Source: Bog-473 sp963730785
Lineage (GTDB): Bacteria; Actinomycetota; Acidimicrobiia; Acidimicrobiales; RAAP-2
DNA: 64,000 bases
NCBI GenBank assembly: GCA_963730785.1
Contig: CAVSTF010000013.1
Span: forward strand, 124,001 to 188,000
Reading direction: 5' to 3'
Below, in pieces: positions 9,696 through 20,230 of this stretch. The notes under the pieces were generated by a model. That model was not told the origin of the DNA and ran no database searches. It saw only the letters and a program-made list of their open reading frames with translations. Each line of letters starts with the position of its first letter. Positions within the stretch are counted from its first letter, which is position 1. Position numbers and translations under genes: made by a program.

Positions 9696-9778
9696 TGGGC
9701 CGGGGAGGATTCGAACCTCCGTAGGTATTAACCGACAGGTTTACAGCCTGTTTCCTTTGGCCACTCGGACACCAACCC
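9696..9778 (-). tRNA. tRNA-Tyr (GTA anticodon)
   Basis: An 83-nt class II tRNA on the minus strand has acceptor GGGTTGG pairing with CCGGCCC (two G-U pairs), anticodon GTA in GGCTGTAAACC, a long variable arm and T arm GGAGGTTCGAATCCTCC. It stands alone between mptB-like and yajQ. Confidence 0.95.
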
Positions 9779-9844
9779 GCAGCCGGCGAGAATAGCCGGT
9801 TCCGCAGCCAGGTTTGTCAACGGGTGACCGGTATCCTGGCGGGC

Positions 9845-10333
9845 ATGCCTACCTTCGACATCGTCTCTGAAGTCGACATGCAGGAAGTTCGCAATGCAGT
9901 CGATCAGGCCAACCGCGAGGCCTCCACCCGCTTCGATTTCAAGAACACCGATTCGGTCATCGAACTGGCCGAAACCGAGCTGGTGCTCAAGTCGTCCACC
10001 GAGGATCGCCTACGGGCCTTGCACCAGGTGCTCGATGAGAAGTTGGTCAAGCGACAGGTCTCGCTCAAGGCCTTCGAGGACGCCAAGATCGAAGAAGCCA
10101 CCAAGGGCACCGTGCGGCAGAAGATCAGCATCCGGGCCGGCATTTCGTCCGATCACGCCAAGAAGCTCAACAAGTTCATTAAGGACCTGGCGCTCAAGGG
10201 GGTCTCGTCGCAGACCCAGGGTGATCAACTGCGCGTCACCGGCAAGAAGCGGGACGACCTGCAAGACGTCATCGCCGCCTGCAAAGGCGAGGACTTCGGC
10301 ATCCCGCTGCAGTTCGAAAACTTCCGCGACTGA
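9845..10333 (+). CDS. YajQ family nucleotide-binding protein
   Basis: This 162-residue protein matches the YajQ/DUF520 family over its full length: MPTFDIVSEVDMQEVRNAVDQ, TRFDFKNTDSVIEL, GISSDHAKKLNKFIKDL and a C-terminal GIPLQFENFRD. Members have two RNA-binding-like folds, and some bind cyclic di-GMP. I start it at the ATG at 9845, where the family begins. It is convergent with the GtrA gene. Confidence 0.94.
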   Translation: MPTFDIVSEVDMQEVRNAVDQANREASTRFDFKNTDSVIELAETELVLKSSTEDRLRALHQVLDEKLVKRQVSLKAFEDAKIEEATKGTVRQKISIRAGISSDHAKKLNKFIKDLALKGVSSQTQGDQLRVTGKKRDDLQDVIAACKGEDFGIPLQFENFRD

Positions 10334-10351
10334 GGAGCTCAGTCCGGCGGT

Positions 10352-10903
10352 TCAGTGATCGACCGTCACATCCTCTTCGAGATGCTCGTCGAATTCGATG
10401 GGCGCGATGTGGAACAACTTGTTGTAAATGATGAACTTGCCGACCCATAGGACGGCGAAGGAGGCCAGGTTGGCCCCGTTGACCAGGATGCCCGTGCCGA
10501 AGTGATGCAGGTGGTGGTGCCGGGCGAAGGCGCCGGCGCCCCAGACGGCCAGGCTGGAGACGGTCAGTCCGATGAACGACAGGATCCAGAACGGCGCCAC
10601 CTCCCGCCAAAAATGCGACTGACCCGACTTGCCCCACACCCACTTTCGATTCAGCGAATAGGAGGGCACGGTGGCCAACACATTGGCGATGATGTTGGCC
10701 GGCACCTCGGTGGTCAGCGAGAAGACGTCAAAGACCAGGAAAAGGGTCAGCTGCGACACCGCCGTCGAAATGACGGAGACGGCGGAATACTTGATGACTT
10801 TCAGGCTGGACGGGTGGGCAATGATCTGACGAACCCGCACCAAAAGTGGCTCGTCCGACCCCCAAAGATGGGCAATCGGCGGGTGTGGATCGCGCTCAGG
10901 CAC
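10352..10903 (-). CDS. GtrA family membrane protein
   Basis: This 183-residue GTG-start protein has four membrane helices. The GtrA hallmarks are KVIKYSAVSVISTAVSQLTL near the first helix and ANVLATVPSYSLNRKWVW between helices. GtrA proteins are thought to move polyprenol-linked sugars across the membrane or to assist a glycosyltransferase. The neighbouring mptB-like gene fits cell-surface glycan work. The specific substrate is unknown. Confidence 0.88.
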   Translation of the reverse strand: MPERDPHPPIAHLWGSDEPLLVRVRQIIAHPSSLKVIKYSAVSVISTAVSQLTLFLVFDVFSLTTEVPANIIANVLATVPSYSLNRKWVWGKSGQSHFWREVAPFWILSFIGLTVSSLAVWGAGAFARHHHLHHFGTGILVNGANLASFAVLWVGKFIIYNKLFHIAPIEFDEHLEEDVTVDH

Positions 10904-10947
10904 GCGCTGATGCTATCCGCACCGGCTGTGAAACCAAGGTGCAGCCG

Positions 10948-12152
10948 CTAGCGGCCGGCTGTGAGGGTGAGGGCGTTCTGACGTGCCACGTCGCCGAACC
11001 AGTGCGCACTCGGCTTGGGGCGACGCTCAAATGTGCCGGCGGCGACCGAGGCCAGCCCGAACTTGGGTCCGTACCCAAGATGCCACTCGAAATTGTCCAG
11101 CAGGCTCCAGACGAAGTAGCCCCGGAGGTCAATCCCCGCCGCAACACAGGCGTGGGCGCTGGCGATGGCATCGGTCAAGAAAGCCACCCGTTCGGTGTCG
11201 TCCTCGGTGGCGATGCCGTTCTCTGTCACCACAATGGGTCGGCCGCTGACCAGCGCGGCCCGGCGGACGGTGTGCTCAACCGCCTGCGGCCACCGCTCGT
11301 CACCCATCTGCGTCAACGGCACGTTGGGGTCGTTGTCGGCCACGCCTTCGGGACCGAAATGCATGCGGGTGTAGCACTGGACCCCGACGAAGTCGTCGTC
11401 ACCGGTGGCCCGCAGGAAGACGTTCTCCAACGTTTCTTCGGCCGCCGGCGGCCAACTCCTCGCCGCCGGGCTCGGCCACGATTTCGGCCATGGACAGGGT
11501 CAGCCCCACCGGGAATCGGCCGGGTCCCGAACGCAGCACCTCCACCGCCAGGCGATGCGCCTTGATCATCGAATCGTTGACGGCGGCTGAAACGGAAGAA
11601 GTCGTCCTTGACCCCGGGCGGGTATTGCCCTTGGAAGTACCCCATCACGCCGACCACATTGGGCTCGTTGATGGTGCAGGCCCAGCCGATCAGATCCCCC
11701 AAATAGGCGGTGGCCCGGGTAACGAACCGGGCGAAGCACTCGGCCGCATCGGGCGATTCCCAGCCGCCGCGGGCGGTCAGCCAGCGGGGTGTGGTGAAGT
11801 GATGGAAGGTGACCACCGGGGTGATGCCCTGCCCGTGGCAGGCGGCGCAGATTCGTCGATAGTGCTCCAGCGCGGCGATGGAGAACTCACCCTCCTCCGG
11901 CTCAATCCGGCTCCACTCCAGCGAGAATCGGTAGGCCGACAATCCCCACTCGGCCACCAGGTTCACGTCTTCGCGCCAGCGGTGGAACGAGTCGCAGGCG
12001 TCCCCACTCGGCGCCAAGGTGCCGGATTCGGGATTGTGCTCCCACTCCCACCAGTCGTTGTTGACGTTGCCACCCTCAATCTGGTGGGCCGCCGTGGCCA
12101 CGCCCCAGACAAATCCTTCAGGAAAGGTGAGACGCCCGGGCACGCTGGTCAT
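10948..12152 (-). CDS. GH1 beta-glucosidase/galactosidase, two frameshifts
   Basis: This is a family 1 glycoside hydrolase, about 400 residues after correction. Key parts are FPEGFVWGVATAAHQIEGG at the start, FHHFTTPRWL, the acid/base Glu in TINEPNVV, the nucleophile Glu in VTENGIA, and DLRGYFVWSLLDNFEW near the end. Two +1 changes split it, at about 11577 and about 11440. Removing one base at each joins FSAVNDSMIKAHRLA and then EETLENVFLRATG. All catalytic residues survive, so it is probably functional and the breaks are probably errors. Confidence 0.88.
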
Positions 12153-12226
12153 AGCGGCGCAGGGTAGCGGTCGGACGTGGCCGATGCCCGGACACGGGGT
12201 TCCCGATCGCCTGCGATCATGGGGGC

Positions 12227-13081
12227 ATGAGTGCCCATCTGGACTTCCTCGTCAACCTGCTCGACCTCGAACCGATTGAAGTGAACATTTTCCGCGGCAT
12301 TCAGCCCAACGAGGAACGCCAGCGTGTCTTCGGTGGGCAGGTGGCCGCCCAGGCCCTGGTGGCCGCCGGACGGACGGTCGAGCACGGCCGGGTCCACTCC
12401 CTGCACTCGTATTTCCTGCGGCCGGGCGACCCCAACGTGCCCATCTTGTACGAGGTCGATCGTATTCGCGACGGGCGGTCGTTCACCACCCGCCGGGTCG
12501 TCGCCGTGCAGCACGGTCGGGCCATCTTCAACATGTCGGCCTCGTTCAATGACGACGAGGTCGGGCTCGATCATCAATTCCCGATGCCCGAGGTCCCCGA
12601 TCCGGAGACGCTGGCCCCGCTCTTCGAGCGGCTGGAACCCTTCAAGGCCGAGTTGGCCGACTGGTTCGATCGTCCCCACCCGATTGAGCAACGTCACATT
12701 GGTCAATTGCCGTGGCACCGCAAGGGGGTGGCCGAGCCGTATCAACGACTGTGGATACGGGCGGACGGCACGTTGCCCGACGACCCACTCCTCCACGCCG
12801 CCGTGGCGGCCTACGCCTCGGACATGTCGCTCTTCGACACCATCCTGGCCCCCCACGACATTCGGTGGGAGGACGCCAACTTCATGGGCGCCAGCCTGGA
12901 CCACTGCATGTGGTTCCACCGCTCGTTCCGCTCCGACGAGTGGCTGCTGTACGACACCGATTCACCGGTGGCCGCGGGCGGGCGCGGCCTGGCTCGCGGC
13001 TTTTTGTTTGATCAGGCGGGACGGCTGTGTGTCTCCATGGTCCAGGAAGGCCTGGTCCGGGTGCGCGCTACCGACTCGTGA
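12227..13081 (+). CDS. tesB: Acyl-CoA thioesterase II (TesB)
   Basis: This 284-residue double-hotdog thioesterase hydrolyses acyl-CoA to free fatty acid and CoA. Family segments are QRVFGGQVAAQALVAA, VHSLHSYFLRPGDP, ASLDHCMWFHR and a C-terminal GLARGFLFDQAGRLCVSMVQEG. Its last 14 bp overlap the convergent gltA gene. Confidence 0.94.
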   Translation: MSAHLDFLVNLLDLEPIEVNIFRGIQPNEERQRVFGGQVAAQALVAAGRTVEHGRVHSLHSYFLRPGDPNVPILYEVDRIRDGRSFTTRRVVAVQHGRAIFNMSASFNDDEVGLDHQFPMPEVPDPETLAPLFERLEPFKAELADWFDRPHPIEQRHIGQLPWHRKGVAEPYQRLWIRADGTLPDDPLLHAAVAAYASDMSLFDTILAPHDIRWEDANFMGASLDHCMWFHRSFRSDEWLLYDTDSPVAAGGRGLARGFLFDQAGRLCVSMVQEGLVRVRATDS

Positions 13082-14342
13082 TCGGGGCGTAGTCGCGGGG
13101 CTCGGCGCCGATGTAGAGCTGGCGGGGCCGGGCGATTTTCGAGTCCTGGTCCAGCATTTCCTGCCAGTGCGCCAGCCAGCCGGCGGTGCGGGGAATGGAG
13201 AACAGGACGGTGAACATCTCCATCGGGAATCCCATGGCCTGGTAGATGAGCCCGGAGTAGAAGTCCACGTTGGGGTAGAGCTTGCGTGAGGTGAAGTACT
13301 CGTCGGAGAGGGCGATCTCCTCGAGCTTGAGCGCGATGTCGAGCAAGGGGTTCTTGCCGGTGACTTCGAAGACCTCGTCGGCCACCTTCTTGATGATCTT
13401 GGCCCGGGGGTCGTAGCTCTTGTAGACCCGGTGACCGAAGCCCTGGAGCCGCTGGGCCCCGTGGCCGCTCTTCACCTGGGCGATGAAGTCGGGCACGTTC
13501 TCGATGCTCCCGATGTCGGTCAGCATGCGGATGACGGCCTCGTTGGCCCCACCGTGACGGGGGCCGTAGAGGGCGGCCGCGGCAGCGGCGGTGGCCGAGT
13601 ACGGGTCCGAATGCGAGGAACCCACGACCCGCATGGCCGTGGTGGAGCAGTTCTGCTCATGGTCGGCGTGCAGGATGAAGAGGATGTCGAGCGCCTTGGC
13701 CAGCACGGGATCGGCTTCGAACCGGGGCTCGGCCACCTTCCAGAGCATGGAGAGGAAGTTGCCGGCGAAGTCCAGCGAGTTGTCCGGGTAGACGAACGGC
13801 ATGCCCACGCTGAAGCGGTGGGCGGCGGCGGCCAGGGTCGGCATCTTGGCGATCAGCCGGATGATCTGCTTCTTCCGCGATTCGGGGTCGAAGATGTCCT
13901 TGGCGTCCAGGTAGAAGGTCGAGAGGGCGGCGACGGCCGAGACCAGCATGCCCATGGGGTGGGCGTCGTAATGGAAGCCATCGAGGAAGCGCTTGCGCAC
14001 GTTCTCGTGAATGAACGTGTGGTACGTGATCTCGTGACGCCAGGCTTCGAACTCAACCGGGGTGGGCAGTTCGCCGTTCAGCAGCAGGTAGGCCACTTCG
14101 AGGTAGTTCGACTTTTCGGCCAACTGTTCAATGGGATAGCCGCGGTAGCGCAGGATCCCCGCCTCGCCATCGAGGTAGGTGATGGAGCTCTCGCAGGCGG
14201 CCGTGGCCATGAAGCCAGGATCGAAGAACCACACGCCGGGAAGGAGTTTCGACCACTCCTCAGCCGGGATCCCTCCGTTGACGAAGGGGATCTCCATCGT
14301 CTCGCCATTCCGATTGTCTGTGATTGTGATGCTTTCGGCCAC
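13068..14342 (-). CDS. gltA: Citrate synthase
   Basis: Citrate synthase (424 residues, GTG start, GGAGAG-like ribosome site upstream) condenses oxaloacetate and acetyl-CoA. Hallmarks are ILRYRGYPIEQLA, HADHEQNCSTTAMR, YGPRHGGANEAV and GFGHRVYKSYDPRA with the active-site His. The length fits the type II-like enzyme of actinobacteria. The gene is convergent with and overlaps tesB. Confidence 0.97.
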   Translation of the reverse strand: MAESITITDNRNGETMEIPFVNGGIPAEEWSKLLPGVWFFDPGFMATAACESSITYLDGEAGILRYRGYPIEQLAEKSNYLEVAYLLLNGELPTPVEFEAWRHEITYHTFIHENVRKRFLDGFHYDAHPMGMLVSAVAALSTFYLDAKDIFDPESRKKQIIRLIAKMPTLAAAAHRFSVGMPFVYPDNSLDFAGNFLSMLWKVAEPRFEADPVLAKALDILFILHADHEQNCSTTAMRVVGSSHSDPYSATAAAAAALYGPRHGGANEAVIRMLTDIGSIENVPDFIAQVKSGHGAQRLQGFGHRVYKSYDPRAKIIKKVADEVFEVTGKNPLLDIALKLEEIALSDEYFTSRKLYPNVDFYSGLIYQAMGFPMEMFTVLFSIPRTAGWLAHWQEMLDQDSKIARPRQLYIGAEPRDYAPITSR

Positions 14343-14419
14343 GAGAACGATCTCTCCAATTCCTGATTGGGTTCGATCCCGATCCTATGGCCCTCACACC
14401 GCTGCGGTCGAGACGCGGC

Positions 14420-15538
14420 TTAGAGGGATGCGGATGTCCCCTTCGGCACCGTGCTCGGAGCGATCTGCAGATCCTCGGCCTGCGAGGTCTGGCTGACGTC
14501 GGTCTGACCCGCCGGGAGGACGATGGCCACACTCAATTGATATTGCTGACCTGGCTTCACCTTGAAACTGACGGTCGGCAGGACCCCGGAGGCGCCCGTC
14601 GCCAGCGCCTCCCGCCGAGTGATCGAAACGGGGCCAGCGGTGGTCCCGCCCGCCTCGGGGGTCAGCGTGAACTCCACCGCGGCGCGTGGCTCGTCGACGG
14701 TGCCCACGTTGGTCATGACGGCGGTGACCGACACGGTCGAGGTGGGTGGCAACACCGCGTTCGCCCCGCCGTTGGCCGGCAGCACCTGGGGTGTGAGGCG
14801 CACCGTGCTGAGCACGAGCCTGGGCGCCGACGCCAGGCTGGGTGAGGCGACCACCTGATCGACGGTGTCGTTCACCGTGGCCGGTTGCCACTCCTGGGCC
14901 TGGGTCACCCAGACCGATGCGGGCAGCCGGCCGTGTCCCCTGGCCTGGCGGAGGGCCACCCGAGCCAAGTGGTAGTTGCGGTCGGATTGCGTAAGGAGCG
15001 CGCCCGCATTGGTGATTCGGGTGGCCACCACCACCGACGACACCAAGGTCGGCGCGGCGACCAACGACCCGGCTGCCGGCGAGCCGACGATTTGGAGAGG
15101 ACGGAGACCCAAGAGGGCATTGAGGGCGTTGCGAAGGGCCAACACGGCCGAGGCCCGCTCGCTGAAGGCGTCGGCAAATTCGGCCTGGGCCCGGGAGAGG
15201 GCGGGCGAGGCCTGGGCTGATGCGGCCAGCGTGGCCTGGCGGGACGTCAGCTGCACCAATTGGTCAAGCTGCACTTCCAGCTTGGGCCGACTCTGGGTGG
15301 CCAAACTCGTCATGAGCGATCGGAAGCGCACCGCCGTGGTGTTCGATTCGGTGGCCGCCGCCGACCCGAGCGACGCGAAGGACTGGTTCAGCGTCGTGTC
15401 GTAGGGGCCTGATTGAGGGCCGATCTGCGTCACCCCACCCACGATCAGCGCCGTGACAACCAGTCCACAGATGAGGAAGATCAGTCGCCCCGAAATCGAC
15501 CGGCGTCGGGACCGGCGGCGCGGGATGAACGGCTGCAT
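14420..15538 (-). CDS. Membrane-anchored extracytoplasmic protein, unknown function
   Basis: I do not recognise this 372-residue protein. It has a basic N-terminus (PRRRSRRRS), one membrane helix (about 22-42), an Ala/Ser/Leu/Gln-rich probable coiled coil (about 60-150), and a C-terminal beta-rich part resembling a CARDB-type adhesion module (TVSVTAVMTNVGTVDEPRAA). The orientation suggests the bulk is outside the membrane. It follows sqdB after 23 bp and is probably cotranscribed with it. Confidence 0.7.
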   Translation of the reverse strand: MQPFIPRRRSRRRSISGRLIFLICGLVVTALIVGGVTQIGPQSGPYDTTLNQSFASLGSAAATESNTTAVRFRSLMTSLATQSRPKLEVQLDQLVQLTSRQATLAASAQASPALSRAQAEFADAFSERASAVLALRNALNALLGLRPLQIVGSPAAGSLVAAPTLVSSVVVATRITNAGALLTQSDRNYHLARVALRQARGHGRLPASVWVTQAQEWQPATVNDTVDQVVASPSLASAPRLVLSTVRLTPQVLPANGGANAVLPPTSTVSVTAVMTNVGTVDEPRAAVEFTLTPEAGGTTAGPVSITRREALATGASGVLPTVSFKVKPGQQYQLSVAIVLPAGQTDVSQTSQAEDLQIAPSTVPKGTSASL

Positions 15539-15561
15539 CGGCGCGCCACGCTACTGCTGGG

Positions 15562-16764
15562 TCAGACCTCCAGGAACGAGGTCTCCGTCGAGGGATCAGC
15601 CGTCTTGAGCGTGCTGGCGCTGGAGCGCCACTGGACGGTCGGTGCGATGGCGTTCGCATCCACCCTGTCCTGGTACTTCTCCACCAGATCCAACATGCTG
15701 ACGATGACGTCCTTGGTCAGCAGGTGAGGCTCAAGACCCAGGTCGAGCAGCTTCGTGTTGGCCGCATTGAAGTAGTGCTCTTCGTGCTCAACCCTCGGGT
15801 TGGCGGTGCCGGTGGCGATCTCAACCGGCTTGGAGGAAGCGTCCTTGACCATGTCGGCCATGTCCCGCACGGAGAACGACTCGGTGAACTGGTTGAAGAC
15901 GCGGAACTCGCCCTTGTCGGCCGGACTCTCAATGGCCAAGGTCACGCAGGCCAAGGTGTCGAGGATGTTCAGCATGCCGCGGGTCTGGCCACCGGCGCCG
16001 TAGACGGTCAGCGGGTGACCGGTCACGGCCTGGACGCAGAATCGGTTGAGGACCGTGCCGAAGACGCCGTCGTAATCGAAGCGGGTGGCCAACACAGGAT
16101 CGAGGTCGGTCTCGGGAGTGGACTGGCCGTAGACGATGCCCTGATTCAGATCGGTGGACCGCAGCCCCCAGACCCGGCAGGCGAACATGATGTTGTGACT
16201 GTCGTGCACTTTGGACAGGTGGTAGAAGGACCCGGGTTGTTTCGGATAGGGCATGACGTCGGTCCGACCCTTGTGGGTGATCTCGATGAATCCCTCTTCG
16301 ATGTCGATGTTGGGGTAGCCGTACTCCCCCATCGTCCCCAGCTTGACCAGGTGAATGTCGGGGTTGGTCTCGGCGATGGCGTACATCACGTTGAGGTTGC
16401 CGACCACGTTGTTCACCTGGGTGTACACGGCATGCTCGCGGTCGATCATTGAGTACGGCGCCGAGCGCTGCTCGCCGAAGTGCACGATGGTGTCGGGGTT
16501 GGTCTCCGCCACGGCGGCGTACGTGAACGCGGCATCGGTGAGGTTGCCGATCCGAATATCGACTTGATGACCCGAGAGCTCTTTCCACTTCTTCACCCGG
16601 TCCTGCAGCGACGCAATGGGCACCAGGCTGTCGACGCCCATTTCGACGTCGTATTCGCGCCGCACCAAGTTGTCAACGATCGTGACGTGGTGACCCAACC
16701 CGGAAAGGTGGAGTGCGGTGGGCCAACCCAGGTAGCCGTCTCCGCCCAGTACCAAGATATTCAT
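15562..16764 (-). CDS. sqdB: UDP-sulfoquinovose synthase
   Basis: This 400-residue short-chain dehydrogenase-type enzyme makes UDP-sulfoquinovose from UDP-glucose and sulfite for sulfolipid. The NAD-binding start is LGGDGYLGWPTALHL. The SQD1/SqdB signatures are VVHFGEQRSAPYSMIDR-like, LVKLGTMGEYGYPNIDIEEG, the catalytic YxxxK in SFYHLSKVHDSHN, and RFCVQAVTGHPLTVYG. I start at the ATG at 16764 (AAAGGA upstream); a longer reading to 17082 has no family similarity. No sulfoquinovosyltransferase gene is evident next to it. Confidence 0.95.
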   Translation of the reverse strand: MNILVLGGDGYLGWPTALHLSGLGHHVTIVDNLVRREYDVEMGVDSLVPIASLQDRVKKWKELSGHQVDIRIGNLTDAAFTYAAVAETNPDTIVHFGEQRSAPYSMIDREHAVYTQVNNVVGNLNVMYAIAETNPDIHLVKLGTMGEYGYPNIDIEEGFIEITHKGRTDVMPYPKQPGSFYHLSKVHDSHNIMFACRVWGLRSTDLNQGIVYGQSTPETDLDPVLATRFDYDGVFGTVLNRFCVQAVTGHPLTVYGAGGQTRGMLNILDTLACVTLAIESPADKGEFRVFNQFTESFSVRDMADMVKDASSKPVEIATGTANPRVEHEEHYFNAANTKLLDLGLEPHLLTKDVIVSMLDLVEKYQDRVDANAIAPTVQWRSSASTLKTADPSTETSFLEV

Positions 16765-17025
16765 CGTTGTCCTTTGCTCGCCGACTCCACCATGACTGAT
16801 GCCACCTCCGGCGTTGACATCATCCGATCCGAAACTGAAGCCACGCTGTGAAATGTGCGTGGATTTGGTGATTTCGTCTCGCCCACGGTGCTCAAAGCCT
16901 AAGTGAGCGCCGCCGGTCCCAACGGGACCCCTGATCAGAAGGCGTAATTGGCCAAAAGTGCGGCCACTTCGACCAGGGCCGACAACGGACACCCAGATGT
17001 CACACCAGCCGCTTACCATCGCCCC

Positions 17026-20000
17026 ATGAGCATCGACATTCAGTGGGTGCGCTATGGGCGACCGGCCGCCGAGGCACTGCATTCGACGATCAGTGTGGCC
17101 AAAGGTGACGAGCCGCTCGCCCCCGTGTCAGTCGTGGTGCCCTCGAACTATGTCGGGGTGGCGACTCGTCGCCTCCTGGCCGCCGGCACGCTGGGATCGA
17201 TCTCGACCCGGGGCAACGGCCTGGCGGCCGTGTCATTCGTCACCGTGTATCGCCTGGCCGAACTGCTCGGGTCGCACCGACTGGCCGGCAGCGGTCGGCG
17301 CCCGGTTTCCACCCCCGTCATCGCGGCGGCACTACGGGCTGCGCTCAACCAGGACCCCGGCATCTTCGAACCGGTGGCCGCCCACGTGGCCACCGAGACC
17401 GCCCTGGTCGCCGCCTACAAGGATCTGCGGGATCTCTCCGACGACGCGCTCGATGCCCTATCGGGTAGAAGCGCTCGCGCCGCCGATGTCGTGCGTCTGC
17501 ACCGAGCAGCGCGAGCAAGTCTGGTCACCGAGTTCTACGACGAAAGCGATCTGCTCGACGCGGCGGCTGAGGTCATCAAGGAAGATCCGACTTCGACTTC
17601 ACATCTCGGCACGGTCGTCGTCTACCTACCCGAACTGCTGTCGCGACACGCCAGCCAGTTGTTGGGTGCCGTCGGCGCCAGCGGCCCACTGGTTGTGCTC
17701 GCCGGCACCACGGGGAACGAGCGAGCCGATGCCGAAGTCGACCGATCGGTCTCGCGCATCGACCACCACGCACGACGCGCCGTCCCCGACATTGACCTCT
17801 CGTTGGATTGCGTGGATGTCGATCGAACCCGAATTGTCACCCTGTCCGATTGCGATGAAGAGGTGCGGGCGGCGGTACGCACCATCGTTGACGCCGCTCG
17901 GGCCGGGACGGCACTCGACCGCATGGCCATCCTGCACGCCAGTCCGCAGCCCTACGCCCGCCTGATCCACGAACAACTCACCGCGGCCGGGATTGCCTTC
18001 AACGGCGCCGCCGTGATGGCGCTGACGGCACGACTGGTTGGCCGTACCTTGCTGGGGCTCCTTGACCTACCCGACGGTGGATTTCGCCGAGAGGAGTTCT
18101 TCGCCTGGTTGGCCGGAGGACCGATGCGCCACGAAGGGCATGCCGTCCCCGTCGTGGCCTGGGAACGACTCTCGCGGGAAGCGGGAGTGGTGGCCGGACG
18201 TACTGATTGGGAACAGCGATTGACCGTCCTGGCCGACGAGCGAACCGAGCGGGCGGAACAGCTCCTCCGCGAAGACCCCGAGGCGCCACCTTGGCGCATC
18301 GAGAGCTTGCAAAACGAGGCGATGCAAGCCCGAGCGCTGCAAGATTTTGTGCTGGGACTCATCGATGCGGTCGGTGGCGCCAGTGAACAACCGCAGCCGT
18401 GGAGCGAGCGGGTCGAGTGGACCCGGGGCCTCCTAACCCGCTTACTGGGTGACGAGCGCCGGCAATCGGTGTGGCCCCGCACCGAACAGAAGGCGGCCGA
18501 ACGGGTGGACCGGGCGCTGGATCGGCTTTCGGGTTTGGATGCACTTGAGAGTGCCGTCAGTTTGGACGTCTTCGCCCGCTCCCTGGCCCTCGAACTCGAG
18601 GCCGACCTAGGGCGGGTCGGTCGCATGGGCGAGGGCGTGCTGGTCGGCTCGGTGGATATGGGCGTGGGCCTCGACCTCGACCTGGTGATCGTGCTGGGTC
18701 TGGCCGAGGGGATCTTTCCCTCCCCGCTGCAGGATGATTCGTTGCTCCCGGACCAAGAGCGGGCGGCGACCGGCGATGAGTTGCCTCTGCGGGCCCAACG
18801 GGTCGAGCGCCAGCACCGCCAACTCTTGGCCGCGCTGGCTGGCGCCGCGCATCAGGTGTTGTCGGTGCCGCGCGGTGACCTGCGCCGCAACGTCGAGCGC
18901 GTCCCTTCTCGGTGGATCCTGCAGGTGGCCAGTGCCTTGGCCGGTGAGCGCTGGTGGTCTGACGAGTTCTGGAATGCCAACGCCGACTGGCTGACCCACG
19001 TCGCCTCCTTTGACGCCGGCATCCGGCACATGGCCTTTCCGGCCAACGAACAAGAACACCGACTGCGCGCCCTCATGGCTCAGGGCTCGAGCCACTTGCC
19101 GCTCTCAGTCCTGAAGACAGCCGACGCCGTATTGGGGTTGGGCGCCGAAGCTCTGACGGCCCGTCGCAGTGATCAATTCACCCGCTTCGACGCCAACTTG
19201 AACGGTCTGCGGGTGCCTTCACCGGCCGAAGAAGTCATGTCGGCCACTCGTCTGGAGGAATGGGCCATCTGCCCCTTCGCCTACTTCATGCACAACATCT
19301 TGAAGGTGGACGAGGTTGAAAACCCCGAGGATGAATTACAGATCACGCCACTGGTCAAAGGCTCCCTGGTGCACAAGGTCTTGGAAGTCTTTGTCAAAGA
19401 AATGATGCTGCTGGCCGAATCGGGCCAGGTCGACCTCAGTGCCCCCTGGACGGCAGAGCAGCGAACCCGATTGCTGCAGATCGCCGAGGAGGAGTGCCTG
19501 AAAATCGAAGCCAAGGGACGCACCGGCCGACCCATCTTCTGGCGGGGAGACAAGAAGCGAATCATGGCCGATCTCCTAAGATTTCTGGAAAGGGACTCCT
19601 CTTACCGCATGACGCATGGCACACAGCCGGTGGCAGCCGAGTTGGCTTTCGGCCTTCCAAAGGCCACTGTCGGCACGGTCGCCCTAGCCTTGCCCGACGG
19701 ACGCAGCGTGCGCTTCCGGGGTCTGGCTGATCGAGTTGATCGCGCCGCCGACGGCACGCTCTACGTGGTCGATTACAAGACGGGCAAGTCCGAGGCCTTC
19801 AAGAACCTCACTGAAGAGAACCCCGACGACAACGGACATCGACTCCAGCTCGCCGTCTACGGCCAGGCTGCTCGACTCAGTCACGGAGATACGGCCAACG
19901 TGCGAGCCGACTATTGGTTCGTCTCGGCGTTGGGTCAATTTCGAGCGCTATGGCTATTCCGTCACTCCCGCCGTCTTGAGCCATGTGGGCGAGACCATCG

Positions 20001-20230
20001 GGGCCATGGTGGACGGGATTGAGGCCGGCTGCTTTCCCTCCTTCCCTACTGAAAATGATGCAACACCATGGGTTCAATGCGCCTTTTGCGATCCTGACGG
20101 ATTGGGAGTGGCCGACCTGCGAAGGCAACACAGGCGGAAGCTGGCCGATCCCGCCATGGGACCGTTCCTCAGCTTCGTCGTCGACGATGATTCGGACGAC
20201 GCCGACTCTCAATTGGGTACCGATGGCTGA
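17026..20230 (+). CDS. AddB/AdnA-like nuclease subunit of a double-strand-break processing complex, one frameshift
   Basis: About 1067 residues after correction. The N-terminal half looks like a degenerate UvrD-like helicase: the place of the Walker A motif reads YGRPAAEALHST with no GKT. The C-terminal part is a PD-(D/E)XK nuclease with SATRLEEWAICPFAYFM, GSLVHKVLEVF and LYVVDYKTGKSE. Cys residues in AICPF and CAFC could be part of an AddB-type iron-sulfur site. A +1 in a TTT run at 19939-19941 shifts the frame; removing one T restores QFERYGYSV and the real end. Its stop overlaps the next start by 8 bp, so the pair is coupled. Confidence 0.85.

Noticed and set aside
16765..17025. N-terminal extensions of sqdB (to 17082) and of the addB-like gene (to 16948)
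   Set aside because: Both readings cross the shared intergenic region and lack similarity to either family; the chosen starts match the conserved N-termini.
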